From the NCBI GenBank assembly GCA_900768785.1, contig CAAGEG010000020.1:1-43235 (forward strand): a stretch of 43,235 nucleotides of DNA, in the 5' to 3' direction. The stretch is from an uncultured Prevotella sp. GTDB lineage: Bacteria > Bacteroidota > Bacteroidia > Bacteroidales > Bacteroidaceae. Both the position numbers and the translations under genes were made by a program. Positions 34,465-43,187 of the stretch are shown here, in pieces. Each line of letters begins with the position of its first letter. Within the stretch, counting starts at the first letter, position 1. The notes under the pieces are model-generated. The model was not told where the DNA came from. It worked only from the letters and a program-made list of their open reading frames with translations, and ran no database searches.

Positions 34465-37400
34465 TTAATCAAGGGTTACACTCAAGCCTAAGCCACGAAG
34501 CTCATGCAAAAGTACATTAAGAGATTCCGGTATGCCCGGTGTCGGCATTGGTTCACCTTTCACGATAGCCTCATATGCCTTTGAACGACCTACCACATCA
34601 TCAGATTTAATGGTTAGAATTTCCTGAAGTACATGACTTGCGCCAAAAGCCTCAAGGGCCCAAACCTCCATTTCTCCAAAACGCTGACCACCAAATTGAG
34701 CTTTACCTCCAAGTGGCTGTTGGGTTATAAGAGAATAAGGACCAATACTACGTGCGTGCATTTTGTCTTCAACCATATGTCCGAGTTTCAAGAAGTAGGT
34801 AATACCAACTGTTGCAGGTTGGTCAAACTTCTCTCCAGTTTCTCCGTCATAAAGATGTGTTGAACATAGACGTGGCAAACCAGCTTTATCTGTCCATTTT
34901 TGCAAATCATCAAGTTTCGCACCATCAAAAATAGGTGTAGCGAATTTTACGCCAAGACGTTTTCCTGCAGCACCAAGGATAGCTTCAAAAATCTGTCCCA
35001 AGTTCATACGAGAAGGAACACCAAGAGGATTAAGGACAAGATCTACAGGACGACCATCTTCAAGGAAAGGCATATCTTCCTGACGAACAACCTTAGATAC
35101 AATACCTTTGTTACCGTGACGTCCTGCAAGTTTATCACCTACGCCTATTTTGCGTTTTTTGGCAACATATACCTTTGCCATTTGGAGTATTCCTGAAGGA
35201 AGTTCATCTCCAATTGTTATGGCGAATTTGCGACGTTTCATTTCAGCATCCAAAAGTTTATATTTCTTGATGAAATTCATAATGAGCTTTTGAATTAAGG
35301 TATTGGTATGTTCGTCTTCTGTCCAATTATTAGACTGTATACCATCATACTCTAAATTCTTTAACTGAGTCATAGTAAACTTACTGCCCTTTGTTATTAT
35401 TTCTGCGTCAGTATAGTCTTTTATACCCATTGAAGTTTTACCAGCAGTAAGAGTTAGAAGTTTCTCAACAAGAATGTCTTTCAAATCTTCAATCTTTGCA
35501 GCGTACTCATCATCAATTTTTGCAAGAATTATCTTATCCTGTTGTTTTGAAGCACGTGTCTTTACTGCACGAGAGAACAATTTTTTATCAATAACCACAC
35601 CTGTAAGTGATGGATTTGCCTTTAAAGAAGAATCTTTAACATCTCCGGCCTTGTCTCCAAATATTGCACGAAGTAATTTTTCTTCAGGAGAAGGATCACT
35701 CTCACCCTTTGGAGATATTTTACCAATAAGAATATCACCCGGCTCTACACGAGCACCAACACGAATTATACCATTATCATCAAGATCTTTGGTAGCTTCT
35801 TCACTAACATTCGGGATATCGCTTGTAAACTCTTCCATTCCACGCTTTGTTTCACGAACATCAAGAGAATATTCATCAACATGGACAGATGTAAGTATAT
35901 CTTCTCTAACAACACGTTCGTTTAGCACAATAGCATCCTCATAATTATACCCCTTCCATGGCATGTATGCGACAAGCAGATTTCGTCCAAGTGCCAACTC
36001 TCCATTTTCGGTAGCATAACCTTCTGTAAGAATATCACCTTTTTTAACTCTCTGACCTTTGTCACAAATCGGACGAAGGTCAATAGTCATATTTTGGTTT
36101 GTTCTACGGAATTTTGCAATTCTGTATTCTTTAAGAGCAGGTTCAAAACTTACGAACTCTTCCTCTTCAGTTCTGTCATACAAGATACGAATTGTGGTAG
36201 CATCAACATACTCTACAACACCATCACCCTCTGCTGTAATCATGGTTCTTGAATCAACGCAAACCTGACGTTCTATACCTGTACCTACAATAGGAGCTTC
36301 ATTATGAAGCAAAGGTACTGCTTGACGCATCATGTTACTACCCATCAATGCACGATGGGCATCATCATGTTCAAGGAATGGAATAAGACCGGCAGCAATT
36401 GAAGCTATCTGCTGAGGAGACACATCCATCAAATCCACATCTGAAGGCGGTACTACAGGGAAATCAGCATCTTTACGACATTTTACAAAATCACGTATAA
36501 ACGATCCGTCATCTTTTAGAGGAGCATTGCCTTGTCCTATAATATGGCTCTCCTCTTCTTCTGCCGTAAGATATACTATCTTATCATTGTCAAGATCTAC
36601 TACTCCATTCTTAACCTGGCGATAAGGAGTCTCTATGAAACCAAGCTCGTTGATCTTTGCATATACACAAAGAGAAGATATAAGACCAATGTTCGGTCCT
36701 TCAGGACTCTCAATAGGACAAAGTCGACCATAGTGAGTATAGTGAACGTCACGAACCTCAAAGCCGGCACGTTCACGAGAAAGACCTCCGGGACCTAACG
36801 CAGACAAACGACGTTTATGAGTGACCTCAGCAAGCGGGTTTGTCTGATCCATAAACTGAGAAAGAGGATTAGTACCAAAGAATGAATTTATAACACTTGA
36901 TATTGTTTTAGCATTAATGAGTTCCGTTGGAGTAAATACTTCATTATCACGCACATTCATACGCTCGCGTATAGTTCTACTCATACGAGCAAGACCTATA
37001 GAGAACTGATTGCTTAATTGTTCACCAACCGTTCTAACACGACGATTACTAAGGTGATCAATGTCGTCAACAGTAGCATTTGAATTCACTAACTGTATAA
37101 GATATTTGATAATTTCAATAATATCTTCTTTTGTTAGTATACGGATATCAATGTCTGTATCAAGTCCTAATTTTTTATTTATTCTATACCTACCAACATC
37201 ACCAAGATCATAACGCTTGTCTGAGAAGAACAAATTTTGAATTACCTCACGAGCACTAGCATCATCAGCCGGATCAGCATTTCTCAATTGGCGATATATA
37301 TATAATACGGCTTCTTTTTCAGAATTACTCGGATCTTTCTGTAAAGTATTGAAAATAATAGAATATTTGTTTGCTGAATCATAATCCTTATGCAACAATA

Positions 37401-38277
37401 TGGTAGTGGCACCACTATCTATAATATCTTCAATATTCTCTTTCGTGATTTCGGTCTCACGATCCATTATTACTTCATTACGCTCTATTGAAACGACCTC
37501 TCCTGTATCCTCATCAACAAAATCCTCATTCCAACTTTTGAGAACTCTTGCAGCAAGTTTACGACCGATAGCTTCTTTCATATTCTTTTTATTGACCTTA
37601 ATTTCTTCAGCAAGATCAAAAATTTGAAGAATATCTTTATCTGTTTCAAAACCTATAGCTCGAAGAAGTGTTGTTACCGGTAATTTTTTCTTTCTATCAA
37701 TGTATGCATACATTACATTATTTATGTCAGTAGCAAACTCTATCCAAGAACCCTTAAAGGGAATTATTCTTGCAGAATACAAAACCGTACCATTTGCATG
37801 AACTCCTTGTCCGAAAAAAACACCTGGTGATCTATGCAATTGTGATACTACAACACGTTCAGCGCCATTTATAATAAATGTGCCATTATCTGTCATATAG
37901 GGTATTGTACCAAGGAAAACATCTTGTATGAATGTGCCAAAGTCTTCATGATCAGGATCCGTACAATATAGTTTCATTTTAGCCTTCAATGGTACACTAT
38001 ACGTCAAACCACGTTCCAAGCATTCATCTATTGAATAGCGAGGTGGGTCAATGTAATAATCCAAGAACTCAAGATTGAAATTATTACGTGTATCGGTTAT
38101 AGGGAAGTTTTCAGAAAAAACTTTGTATAGACCGTCATTCTTGCGTTCTTCAGGCGGAGTGTCTAACTGTAGGAAGTCCCTGAAAGACTTTAACTGCACA
38201 TCGAGAAAATCCGGATATGGCATTGGATTTTTCACGCTGGCAAAATTCACTCTGTTTTCAACGATTTTTGAAGCCAT
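34465..38277 (-). CDS. rpoB: DNA-directed RNA polymerase beta subunit
   Basis: 1270 residues from ATG 38277 (MASKIVENRVNFASVKNPMP); eight further in-frame codons upstream (38301) are unlike the family. The rifampicin pocket reads FFGTNPLSQFMDQTNPLAEV and THKRRLSALGPGGLSRERAG, with wild-type residues at the E. coli 516, 526 and 531 equivalents, so no common resistance change. GRHGNKGIVSKV and the C-terminal KAQFGGQRFGEMEVWALEAF are intact. Preceded by a hairpin/T-run and a possible internal promoter; rpoC follows. Confidence 0.99.
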   Translation of the reverse strand: MASKIVENRVNFASVKNPMPYPDFLDVQLKSFRDFLQLDTPPEERKNDGLYKVFSENFPITDTRNNFNLEFLDYYIDPPRYSIDECLERGLTYSVPLKAKMKLYCTDPDHEDFGTFIQDVFLGTIPYMTDNGTFIINGAERVVVSQLHRSPGVFFGQGVHANGTVLYSARIIPFKGSWIEFATDINNVMYAYIDRKKKLPVTTLLRAIGFETDKDILQIFDLAEEIKVNKKNMKEAIGRKLAARVLKSWNEDFVDEDTGEVVSIERNEVIMDRETEITKENIEDIIDSGATTILLHKDYDSANKYSIIFNTLQKDPSNSEKEAVLYIYRQLRNADPADDASAREVIQNLFFSDKRYDLGDVGRYRINKKLGLDTDIDIRILTKEDIIEIIKYLIQLVNSNATVDDIDHLSNRRVRTVGEQLSNQFSIGLARMSRTIRERMNVRDNEVFTPTELINAKTISSVINSFFGTNPLSQFMDQTNPLAEVTHKRRLSALGPGGLSRERAGFEVRDVHYTHYGRLCPIESPEGPNIGLISSLCVYAKINELGFIETPYRQVKNGVVDLDNDKIVYLTAEEEESHIIGQGNAPLKDDGSFIRDFVKCRKDADFPVVPPSDVDLMDVSPQQIASIAAGLIPFLEHDDAHRALMGSNMMRQAVPLLHNEAPIVGTGIERQVCVDSRTMITAEGDGVVEYVDATTIRILYDRTEEEEFVSFEPALKEYRIAKFRRTNQNMTIDLRPICDKGQRVKKGDILTEGYATENGELALGRNLLVAYMPWKGYNYEDAIVLNERVVREDILTSVHVDEYSLDVRETKRGMEEFTSDIPNVSEEATKDLDDNGIIRVGARVEPGDILIGKISPKGESDPSPEEKLLRAIFGDKAGDVKDSSLKANPSLTGVVIDKKLFSRAVKTRASKQQDKIILAKIDDEYAAKIEDLKDILVEKLLTLTAGKTSMGIKDYTDAEIITKGSKFTMTQLKNLEYDGIQSNNWTEDEHTNTLIQKLIMNFIKKYKLLDAEMKRRKFAITIGDELPSGILQMAKVYVAKKRKIGVGDKLAGRHGNKGIVSKVVRQEDMPFLEDGRPVDLVLNPLGVPSRMNLGQIFEAILGAAGKRLGVKFATPIFDGAKLDDLQKWTDKAGLPRLCSTHLYDGETGEKFDQPATVGITYFLKLGHMVEDKMHARSIGPYSLITQQPLGGKAQFGGQRFGEMEVWALEAFGASHVLQEILTIKSDDVVGRSKAYEAIVKGEPMPTPGIPESLNVLLHELRGLGLSVTLD

Positions 38278-38325
38278 AAATAAAAAATTTATTCCGGGCA
38301 ACAGAAGCCCAATTGTCCGTTAATT

Positions 38326-38333
38326 CAAAACTA
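38326..38333 (-). promoter_or_regulatory. Possible internal promoter for rpoBC
   Basis: Minus-strand TAGTTTTG fits TAnnTTTG, about 49 bp upstream of the rpoB ATG and downstream of the rplL-rpoB hairpin. The -33 box is not evident at normal spacing. Confidence 0.38.
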
Positions 38334-38403
38334 AATGGTGACATTATATACTTAATCACCAAGATGTGTCTTTTTACAAAAAAGATTATAACCAATCAAA
38401 GAC

Positions 38404-38443
38404 ACAAAAAGGTTAAGACTCTCCTACTGGGAGAATCTTAACC
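38404..38443 (-). terminator. rplL-rpoB intercistronic terminator or attenuator
   Basis: 14-bp stem with one mismatch (38411-38424 with 38430-38443; arm GGTTAAGACTCTCC), a 5-nt loop, then TTTTTGTGTCTTT on the minus strand. It lies 22 bp past rplL. In E. coli a partial terminator at the same place sets the ratio of ribosomal protein to RNA polymerase; a like role is inferred here. Confidence 0.78.
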
Positions 38444-38465
38444 AATTATATTTCAGTAATTTCTA

Positions 38466-38843
38466 TTACTTAAGTTCTACCTTAGCACCAGCCTCTTCAA
38501 TAGCCTTCTTAAGGTTCTCTGCCTCTTCTTTAGATAGACCTTCTTTAAGTGTAGAAGGAGCACCATCTACGAGGTCTTTTGCTTCTTTCAATCCAAGACC
38601 GCAAGCTTCCTTAACAGCCTTTACAACTTGTAGTTTTGCACCACCAACTTCAGCGAGAACTACATCGAAAGAAGATTTTTCTTCAGCTGCTTCACCAGCT
38701 GCAGCTGCAGGACCAGCAGCAACAGCAACAGCTGCAGCAGCAGGCTCAATTCCATACTCGTCCTTAAGGACTGTTGCCAACTCATTTACTTCTTTTACTG
38801 TCAAATTTACCAATTCTTCAGCAATAGCTTTAATATCTGCCAT
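38466..38843 (-). CDS. rplL: 50S ribosomal protein L7/L12
   Basis: 125 residues: N-terminal dimerisation helices (ADIKAIAEELVNLTVKEVNE), an Ala/Pro/Gly hinge (about 35-55), and the C-terminal factor-binding domain with KEACGLGLKEAKDLVDGAPS. It forms the mobile stalk that recruits EF-Tu and EF-G. 38 bp after rplJ, whose product anchors it. Confidence 0.98.
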   Translation of the reverse strand: MADIKAIAEELVNLTVKEVNELATVLKDEYGIEPAAAAVAVAAGPAAAAGEAAEEKSSFDVVLAEVGGAKLQVVKAVKEACGLGLKEAKDLVDGAPSTLKEGLSKEEAENLKKAIEEAGAKVELK

Positions 38844-38881
38844 TTTATTCTAAATTTAATGTTTTTAATTGTTAATGTTTA

Positions 38882-39400
38882 TTATTCAGGACGCTCGCCC
38901 AAAGTTTTTAATACGCCATGTATTGTATTGGCGCCTGATTGAAGAGCTGAAACGACATTCTTTGATGGAGACTGCAGCAAAGCAACAATCTCTGCAATAA
39001 CCTCGTTTTTGCTCTTTAGAGATGCAAGTTCTTCCAATTTATCAGCACCAACATAGACGCTCTCTTCAGCGTAAGCAGCCTTTAGTGCCGGAATACCTTC
39101 TTTTACGTAACCTTTCAACAACTTTGCAGGTACATTAGCTGTATTACAGAAAAACACTGCAGTACTTCCTTTTAATGTATCATACAAAGGAGTAAAATCC
39201 ACATTAGAAGCTTCAAAGGCTTTATGAAGAAGAGTATTCTTCACAACAACCATCTTTATCTCCTTCTTAAAACAATCGCGACGTAGCTTACTTGTAGCTG
39301 CAGCATCAAGACCTGTTACATCAACAAGATAAAAATGCGCAAATTCTTTCAGCTTTTCGCCTAGTTCAACAACTATAGTATCTTTTAATTCTTTTCTCAT
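38882..39400 (-). CDS. rplJ: 50S ribosomal protein L10
   Basis: 172 residues. L10 fold with KLRRDCFKKEIKMVVVKNTL, the GSTAVFFCN segment and a C-terminal helix that binds L12 dimers. It forms the stalk base and in E. coli the L10-L12 complex represses its own operon. 18 bp after rplA. Confidence 0.97.
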   Translation of the reverse strand: MRKELKDTIVVELGEKLKEFAHFYLVDVTGLDAAATSKLRRDCFKKEIKMVVVKNTLLHKAFEASNVDFTPLYDTLKGSTAVFFCNTANVPAKLLKGYVKEGIPALKAAYAEESVYVGADKLEELASLKSKNEVIAEIVALLQSPSKNVVSALQSGANTIHGVLKTLGERPE

Positions 39401-39418
39401 CTTACAAAACTTTTAGAG

Positions 39419-40111
39419 TTATTCAACTGATTTAGGATCAATTTTGATACCCTTACTCATAGTGCTAGAGATAAAGATACTCTTAATGTAAGTTCCCTTT
39501 GCAGCAGCAGGTTTAAGTTTAATTACAGTAGCAATAAACTCTTTTGCATTCTGGTATATTTTTTCAGGTTCAAAAGACACTTTGCCTATTGAAGCATGTA
39601 TAATACCAGACTTATCAACCTTAAAGTCTATCTTACCCTGTTTTACTTCCTTTACGGCTTTGGCAACATCCATTGTGACAGTACCACTTTTGGGGTTTGG
39701 CATCAAACCACGAGGTCCGAGTACACGACCCAAAGCACCAATCTTACCCATACAAGACGGCATTGTAATAATTACATCTATATCCGTCCAACCACCTTTG
39801 ATCTTTTCAATATATTCATCAAGACCAACATAATCAGCACCAGCTTCTTTAGCAGCAGCTTCAGCATCAGGTGTACATAAGCAAAGAACTCGAGTAACCT
39901 TACCTGTACCATTTGGTAGTGACACAACACCTCTTACCATTTGGTTGGCTTTACGCGGGTCTACGCCAAGACGTACATCTATATCAAGAGAAGCATCAAA
40001 TTTGGTTGTTGTGATTTCTTTTACCAACACTGAAGCCTCTTGCAAAGAGTATGCTTTCCCTACTTCAACCTTATCAGCTACTGATTTTTGATTTTTTGTC
40101 AGTTTACTCAT
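39419..40111 (-). CDS. rplA: 50S ribosomal protein L1
   Basis: 230 residues: LTKNQKSVADKVEVGKAYSL at the start, the IMTMPS-like IITMPSCMGKIGALGRVLGP signature and GLMPNPKSGTVTMDVAKAVK. L1 forms the E-site stalk and in E. coli represses the rplKA operon. 17 bp after rplK. Confidence 0.98.
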   Translation of the reverse strand: MSKLTKNQKSVADKVEVGKAYSLQEASVLVKEITTTKFDASLDIDVRLGVDPRKANQMVRGVVSLPNGTGKVTRVLCLCTPDAEAAAKEAGADYVGLDEYIEKIKGGWTDIDVIITMPSCMGKIGALGRVLGPRGLMPNPKSGTVTMDVAKAVKEVKQGKIDFKVDKSGIIHASIGKVSFEPEKIYQNAKEFIATVIKLKPAAAKGTYIKSIFISSTMSKGIKIDPKSVE

Positions 40112-40128
40112 TTTCTTGAAGTTATAAG

Positions 40129-40569
40129 TTATTTACCAGGGAAATCCCCTTTTACTGTTATACCCATACTTCTTGCTGTTCCGGCAACAAGCTTCATCGC
40201 AGACTCTACAGTAAAGCAGTTTAAATCAGCCAATTTATCTTCTGCAATAGCACGAACATCGTCCCATGTAACAGAAGCGACCTTTTTACGGTTTGGCTCT
40301 GAAGATCCACCCTTTACTTTTGCTGCAGCCATCAACTGTACGGCAGCAGGAGAGGTCTTGATTTCGAAGCTGTATGACTTGTCGGTGTAGTAAGTGATAA
40401 CAACTGGTAGAACTTTACCTGCCTTATCCTGGGTTCTGGCGTTGAATTCTTTGCAGAATCCCATAATATTTATACCCTTTGAACCGAGTGCCGGTCCTAC
40501 TGGAGGAGAGGGATTTGCTGCGCCACCTTTAATCTGTAATTTGATTAATCCAGCAACTTCTTTAGCCAT
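40129..40569 (-). CDS. rplK: 50S ribosomal protein L11
   Basis: 146 residues beginning MAKEVAGLIKLQIKGGAANP, with PPVGPALGSKGINIMGFCKE (the thiostrepton-site proline region) and the C-terminal signature GTARSMGITVKGDFPGK. It forms the GTPase-associated centre. 58 bp after nusG. Confidence 0.98.
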   Translation of the reverse strand: MAKEVAGLIKLQIKGGAANPSPPVGPALGSKGINIMGFCKEFNARTQDKAGKVLPVVITYYTDKSYSFEIKTSPAAVQLMAAAKVKGGSSEPNRKKVASVTWDDVRAIAEDKLADLNCFTVESAMKLVAGTARSMGITVKGDFPGK

Positions 40570-40627
40570 TGTTTTTGTTATTTAAAATTGATATTATCAA
40601 AAGGAAATCCGCATCCGTAACAATGCA

Positions 40628-41170
40628 TCACTCCTTTGCAACTTGCATAAAACCTAGCTCTAATGGTGACTTACGACCAAAAATCTTCACCATAACTTTA
40701 AGTTTGTGTTTTTCAGCGTTTACTTCTTCAATAACGCCACTAAAACCACTAAACGGTCCATCTGTCACTCTTACTGTTTCATCAACACTGAAAGGAATAT
40801 TGACTTCTTCTGTTAATTCCGTCTGTTCTGCTTTTCCGAGCATGCGATTTACATCGGATTGTTTTACCGGTGTAGGATTATCCAAACCACCCAATAAACC
40901 GAGAACATTCGGAATAAAACGTAATGTATGCGCAACATCACCTTTCAACTCAGCCTCTACAAGTACATATCCAGGAAGAGATATTTTCTCTTTTATCACG
41001 CGTTTACCATTACGTAAAACAGCATACTTTTCCATGGGAATCAAAACCTGTGAGACGTAAGAAGAAAGCAATGTGTTATGCTTCAATTCAGCTTCAATAT
41101 ATTCTTTTACTTTAGCTTCTTTTCCACTAACAGCACGCAATACATACCATTTTTTACTTGATTCTGTCAT
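40628..41170 (-). CDS. nusG: Transcription elongation/antitermination factor NusG
   Basis: 180 residues: NGN domain (KKWYVLRAVSGKEAKVKEYI, then LPGYVLVEAEL and FIPNVLGLLGG) and a C-terminal KOW domain (GPFSGFSGVIEEVNAEKHKL). The context secE-nusG-rplK fits the housekeeping NusG rather than a capsule-locus UpxY paralogue. It couples RNA polymerase to Rho or the ribosome. 16 bp after secE. Confidence 0.96.
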   Translation of the reverse strand: MTESSKKWYVLRAVSGKEAKVKEYIEAELKHNTLLSSYVSQVLIPMEKYAVLRNGKRVIKEKISLPGYVLVEAELKGDVAHTLRFIPNVLGLLGGLDNPTPVKQSDVNRMLGKAEQTELTEEVNIPFSVDETVRVTDGPFSGFSGVIEEVNAEKHKLKVMVKIFGRKSPLELGFMQVAKE

Positions 41171-41186
41171 TTTCCTTAAATAAGAT

Positions 41187-41378
41187 TTAATTAGGATAGA
41201 TAGTGCTCATAACAAACCTAAATACTGAATCCATAATAAATACAACCAATGCAATGATCAAGGAAGCAGATAATACAACCATTGCACTATGTGTTAATTC
41301 AGCGCGTGACGGCCATGTTGTCTTATGCACAAGTTCGTCGAAACAAGCTTTACAATAATTTGATATTTTCTTAAACAT
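41187..41378 (-). CDS. secE: Protein translocase subunit SecE
   Basis: 63 residues from ATG 41378 (MFKKISNYCKACFDELVHKT), the short single-span SecE. The amphipathic helix carries KTTWPSRAELTHSA, the family signature, followed by one membrane segment (VVLSASLIIALVVFIMDSVF). It clamps the SecY pore. A longer in-frame start at 41423 would run into the tRNA-Trp gene and is rejected. Confidence 0.95.
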   Translation of the reverse strand: MFKKISNYCKACFDELVHKTTWPSRAELTHSAMVVLSASLIIALVVFIMDSVFRFVMSTIYPN

Positions 41379-41393
41379 ATTATCTTTATTTAG

Positions 41394-41466
41394 CACGGGA
41401 AGAGAGGCTCGAACTCCCGACACCTGGTTTTGGAGACCAGTGCTCTACCAACTGAGCTATTCCCGT
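41394..41466 (-). tRNA. tRNA-Trp (anticodon CCA)
   Basis: A 73-nt cloverleaf on the minus strand: acceptor ACGGGAA/TTCCCGT, D arm GCTC...GAGC, anticodon stem CTGGT/ACCAG with loop CTCCAAA, T loop TTCGAGC. No encoded CCA. It lies between tuf and secE, a position seen in many bacteria. Confidence 0.96.
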
Positions 41467-41471
41467 AAAAT

Positions 41472-41497
41472 AGGTTCTTATCCTAAGACAAGAACCT
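41472..41497 (-). terminator. Hairpin between tuf and tRNA-Trp
   Basis: 8-bp perfect arms (41472-41479 AGGTTCTT, 41490-41497) with a 10-nt loop. The minus-strand tail ATTTTA is short, so this may be a weak terminator or a processing site between the tuf message and the tRNA. Confidence 0.4.
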
Positions 41498-41521
41498 TTT
41501 TAAAGTATTATCTTTATGATA

Positions 41522-42709
41522 TTAGTCTTCAATTATCTCTGTAATCTGACCTGCACCTACAGTACGACCGCCTTCACGAATAGCGAAACGAAGACCAACG
41601 TTAAGTGCAACAGCATAGATAAGTTCAACTGTAATAGTTACGTTATCACCAGGCATAACCATTTCTACACCTTCTGGCAGTGTGATTTCACCAGTACAGT
41701 CCATTGTACGAAGATAGAACTGAGGACGGTATTTATTTCCGAATGGAGTATGACGACCACCTTCTTCTTTCTTCAATACATAAATCTGAGCCTTAAACTT
41801 CTTGAAAGGTTTAATCTGACCCGGGTGGCAAAGAACCATACCACGTTTAATTTCATTCTTATCAATACCACGAAGAAGCAAACCGACATTATCTCCAGCT
41901 TCACCTTCATCAAGTATCTTGCGGAACATTTCAACACCTGTTACAACAGACTTCTTATCCTCACCAAGACCAAGAAGTTCAACTTCGTCACCAACCTTAA
42001 CACGACCTGTTTCAATACGGCCTGTAGCAACAGTACCACGACCAGTAATTGAGAATACATCCTCAACTGGCATCAAGAATGGTTTATCAAGATCACGCGG
42101 AGGAAGTGGAATCCATTCGTCAACAGCTGCCATCAACTCCATAACCTTCTCTTCCCACTTAGCAACACCATTAAGTGCACCAAGAGCAGAACCACGTATA
42201 ATAGGTGTATTATCACCATCATATTCGTACTGATCAAGAAGTTCACGCATTTCCATCTCAACAAGTTCCAACATTTCCTCGTCTTCTACCATGTCACACT
42301 TATTCAGGAATACAACCAAACGAGGAACATTTACCTGACGAGCAAGAAGAACGTGCTCACGTGTCTGAGGCATAGGACCATCAGTTGCAGCAACAACAAT
42401 GATTGCACCATCCATCTGAGCCGCACCTGTTACCATGTTCTTTACATAGTCAGCGTGACCCGGACAGTCAACGTGTGCATAGTGACGAGTAGCTGTTTGA
42501 TACTCAACGTGCGCTGTGTTAATAGTTATACCACGCTCTTTTTCTTCAGGAGCGTTATCAATTGAATCAAAAGACTTAACCTCTGAAAGGCCCTGCTTTG
42601 CCAATACAGTAGTAATAGCAGCAGTCAAAGTTGTCTTACCGTGGTCAACGTGACCGATTGTACCAATGTTTACATGCGGTTTGGTACGGACAAATGTCTC
42701 TTTAGCCAT
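41522..42709 (-). CDS. tuf: Elongation factor Tu
   Basis: 395 residues, normal EF-Tu. GTPase motifs GHVDHGKTTLTAA, RGITINTAHVEY, DCPGHADYVKNM and NKCDMVEDEE are intact; domains II and III follow (GRGTVATGRIETGRVKVGDE, HTPFGNKYRPQFYLR). It delivers aminoacyl-tRNA to the A site. The four tRNA genes immediately upstream are the same set and order as at E. coli tufB. Confidence 0.99.
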   Translation of the reverse strand: MAKETFVRTKPHVNIGTIGHVDHGKTTLTAAITTVLAKQGLSEVKSFDSIDNAPEEKERGITINTAHVEYQTATRHYAHVDCPGHADYVKNMVTGAAQMDGAIIVVAATDGPMPQTREHVLLARQVNVPRLVVFLNKCDMVEDEEMLELVEMEMRELLDQYEYDGDNTPIIRGSALGALNGVAKWEEKVMELMAAVDEWIPLPPRDLDKPFLMPVEDVFSITGRGTVATGRIETGRVKVGDEVELLGLGEDKKSVVTGVEMFRKILDEGEAGDNVGLLLRGIDKNEIKRGMVLCHPGQIKPFKKFKAQIYVLKKEEGGRHTPFGNKYRPQFYLRTMDCTGEITLPEGVEMVMPGDNVTITVELIYAVALNVGLRFAIREGGRTVGAGQITEIIED

Positions 42710-42783
42710 AGCTTTTCTTATTTATTTAATATTAATGAATATACGAGTGTTTTCTGCTTCAATATTTGTTTAAAAAGCCGTAG

Positions 42784-42855
<72 letters not shown>

Positions 42856-42861
42856 AGCGAG

Positions 42862-42934
42862 AGCGGAAAACGGGGCTCAAACCCGCGACCCCCAGCTTGG
42901 AAGGCTAGTGCTCTATCAACTGAGCTATTTCCGC
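42862..42934 (-). tRNA. tRNA-Gly (anticodon UCC)
   Basis: 73-nt cloverleaf: acceptor GCGGAAA/TTTCCGC, anticodon stem CTAGC/GCTGG with loop CTTCCAA, T loop TTTGAGC. Six bp from tRNA-Thr(GGU), clearly one processed transcript. Confidence 0.96.
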
Positions 42935-43012
42935 ATATCCGACATTTCTTTGTTACGGAGGTGAATTTAAAAATACATCCACCATGAAATTTCGGAACTT
43001 CTACTTACTGAG

Positions 43013-43095
43013 TGGGTGGTGATGGATTCGAACCACCGAAGTCGAAAGACAGCAGATTTACAGTCTGCCCCATTTGGCCACTCTGGAAAACACCC
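43013..43095 (-). tRNA. tRNA-Tyr (anticodon GUA)
   Basis: 83-nt class II tRNA with a long variable arm, anticodon stem GCAGA/TCTGC and loop CTGTAAA. Acceptor strands GGGTGTT and ACCACCC pair except for position 6 (U) against 67 (C), a mismatch. No encoded CCA. Confidence 0.95.
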
Positions 43096-43113
43096 GTGAC
43101 TAAGTTTCGTTTG

Positions 43114-43187
43114 AGCCTCTTGTCGGATTCGAACCAACGACCCCGAGATTACAAATCACGTGCTCTGGCCAACTGAGCTAAAGAGGC
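43114..43187 (-). tRNA. tRNA-Thr (anticodon UGU)
   Basis: 74-nt cloverleaf: acceptor GCCTCTT/AAGAGGC, anticodon stem CGTGA/TCTCG (one T-T mismatch in the middle) with loop TTTGTAA, T arm GTTGG-TTCGAAT-CCGAC. First tRNA of the tuf cluster. Its promoter must lie beyond the right edge; the last 48 bases show only a 6-bp hairpin. Confidence 0.95.

Noticed and set aside
35474..35944. Plus-strand ORF of 156 codons inside rpoB
   Set aside because: Serine-rich antisense shadow of rpoB.
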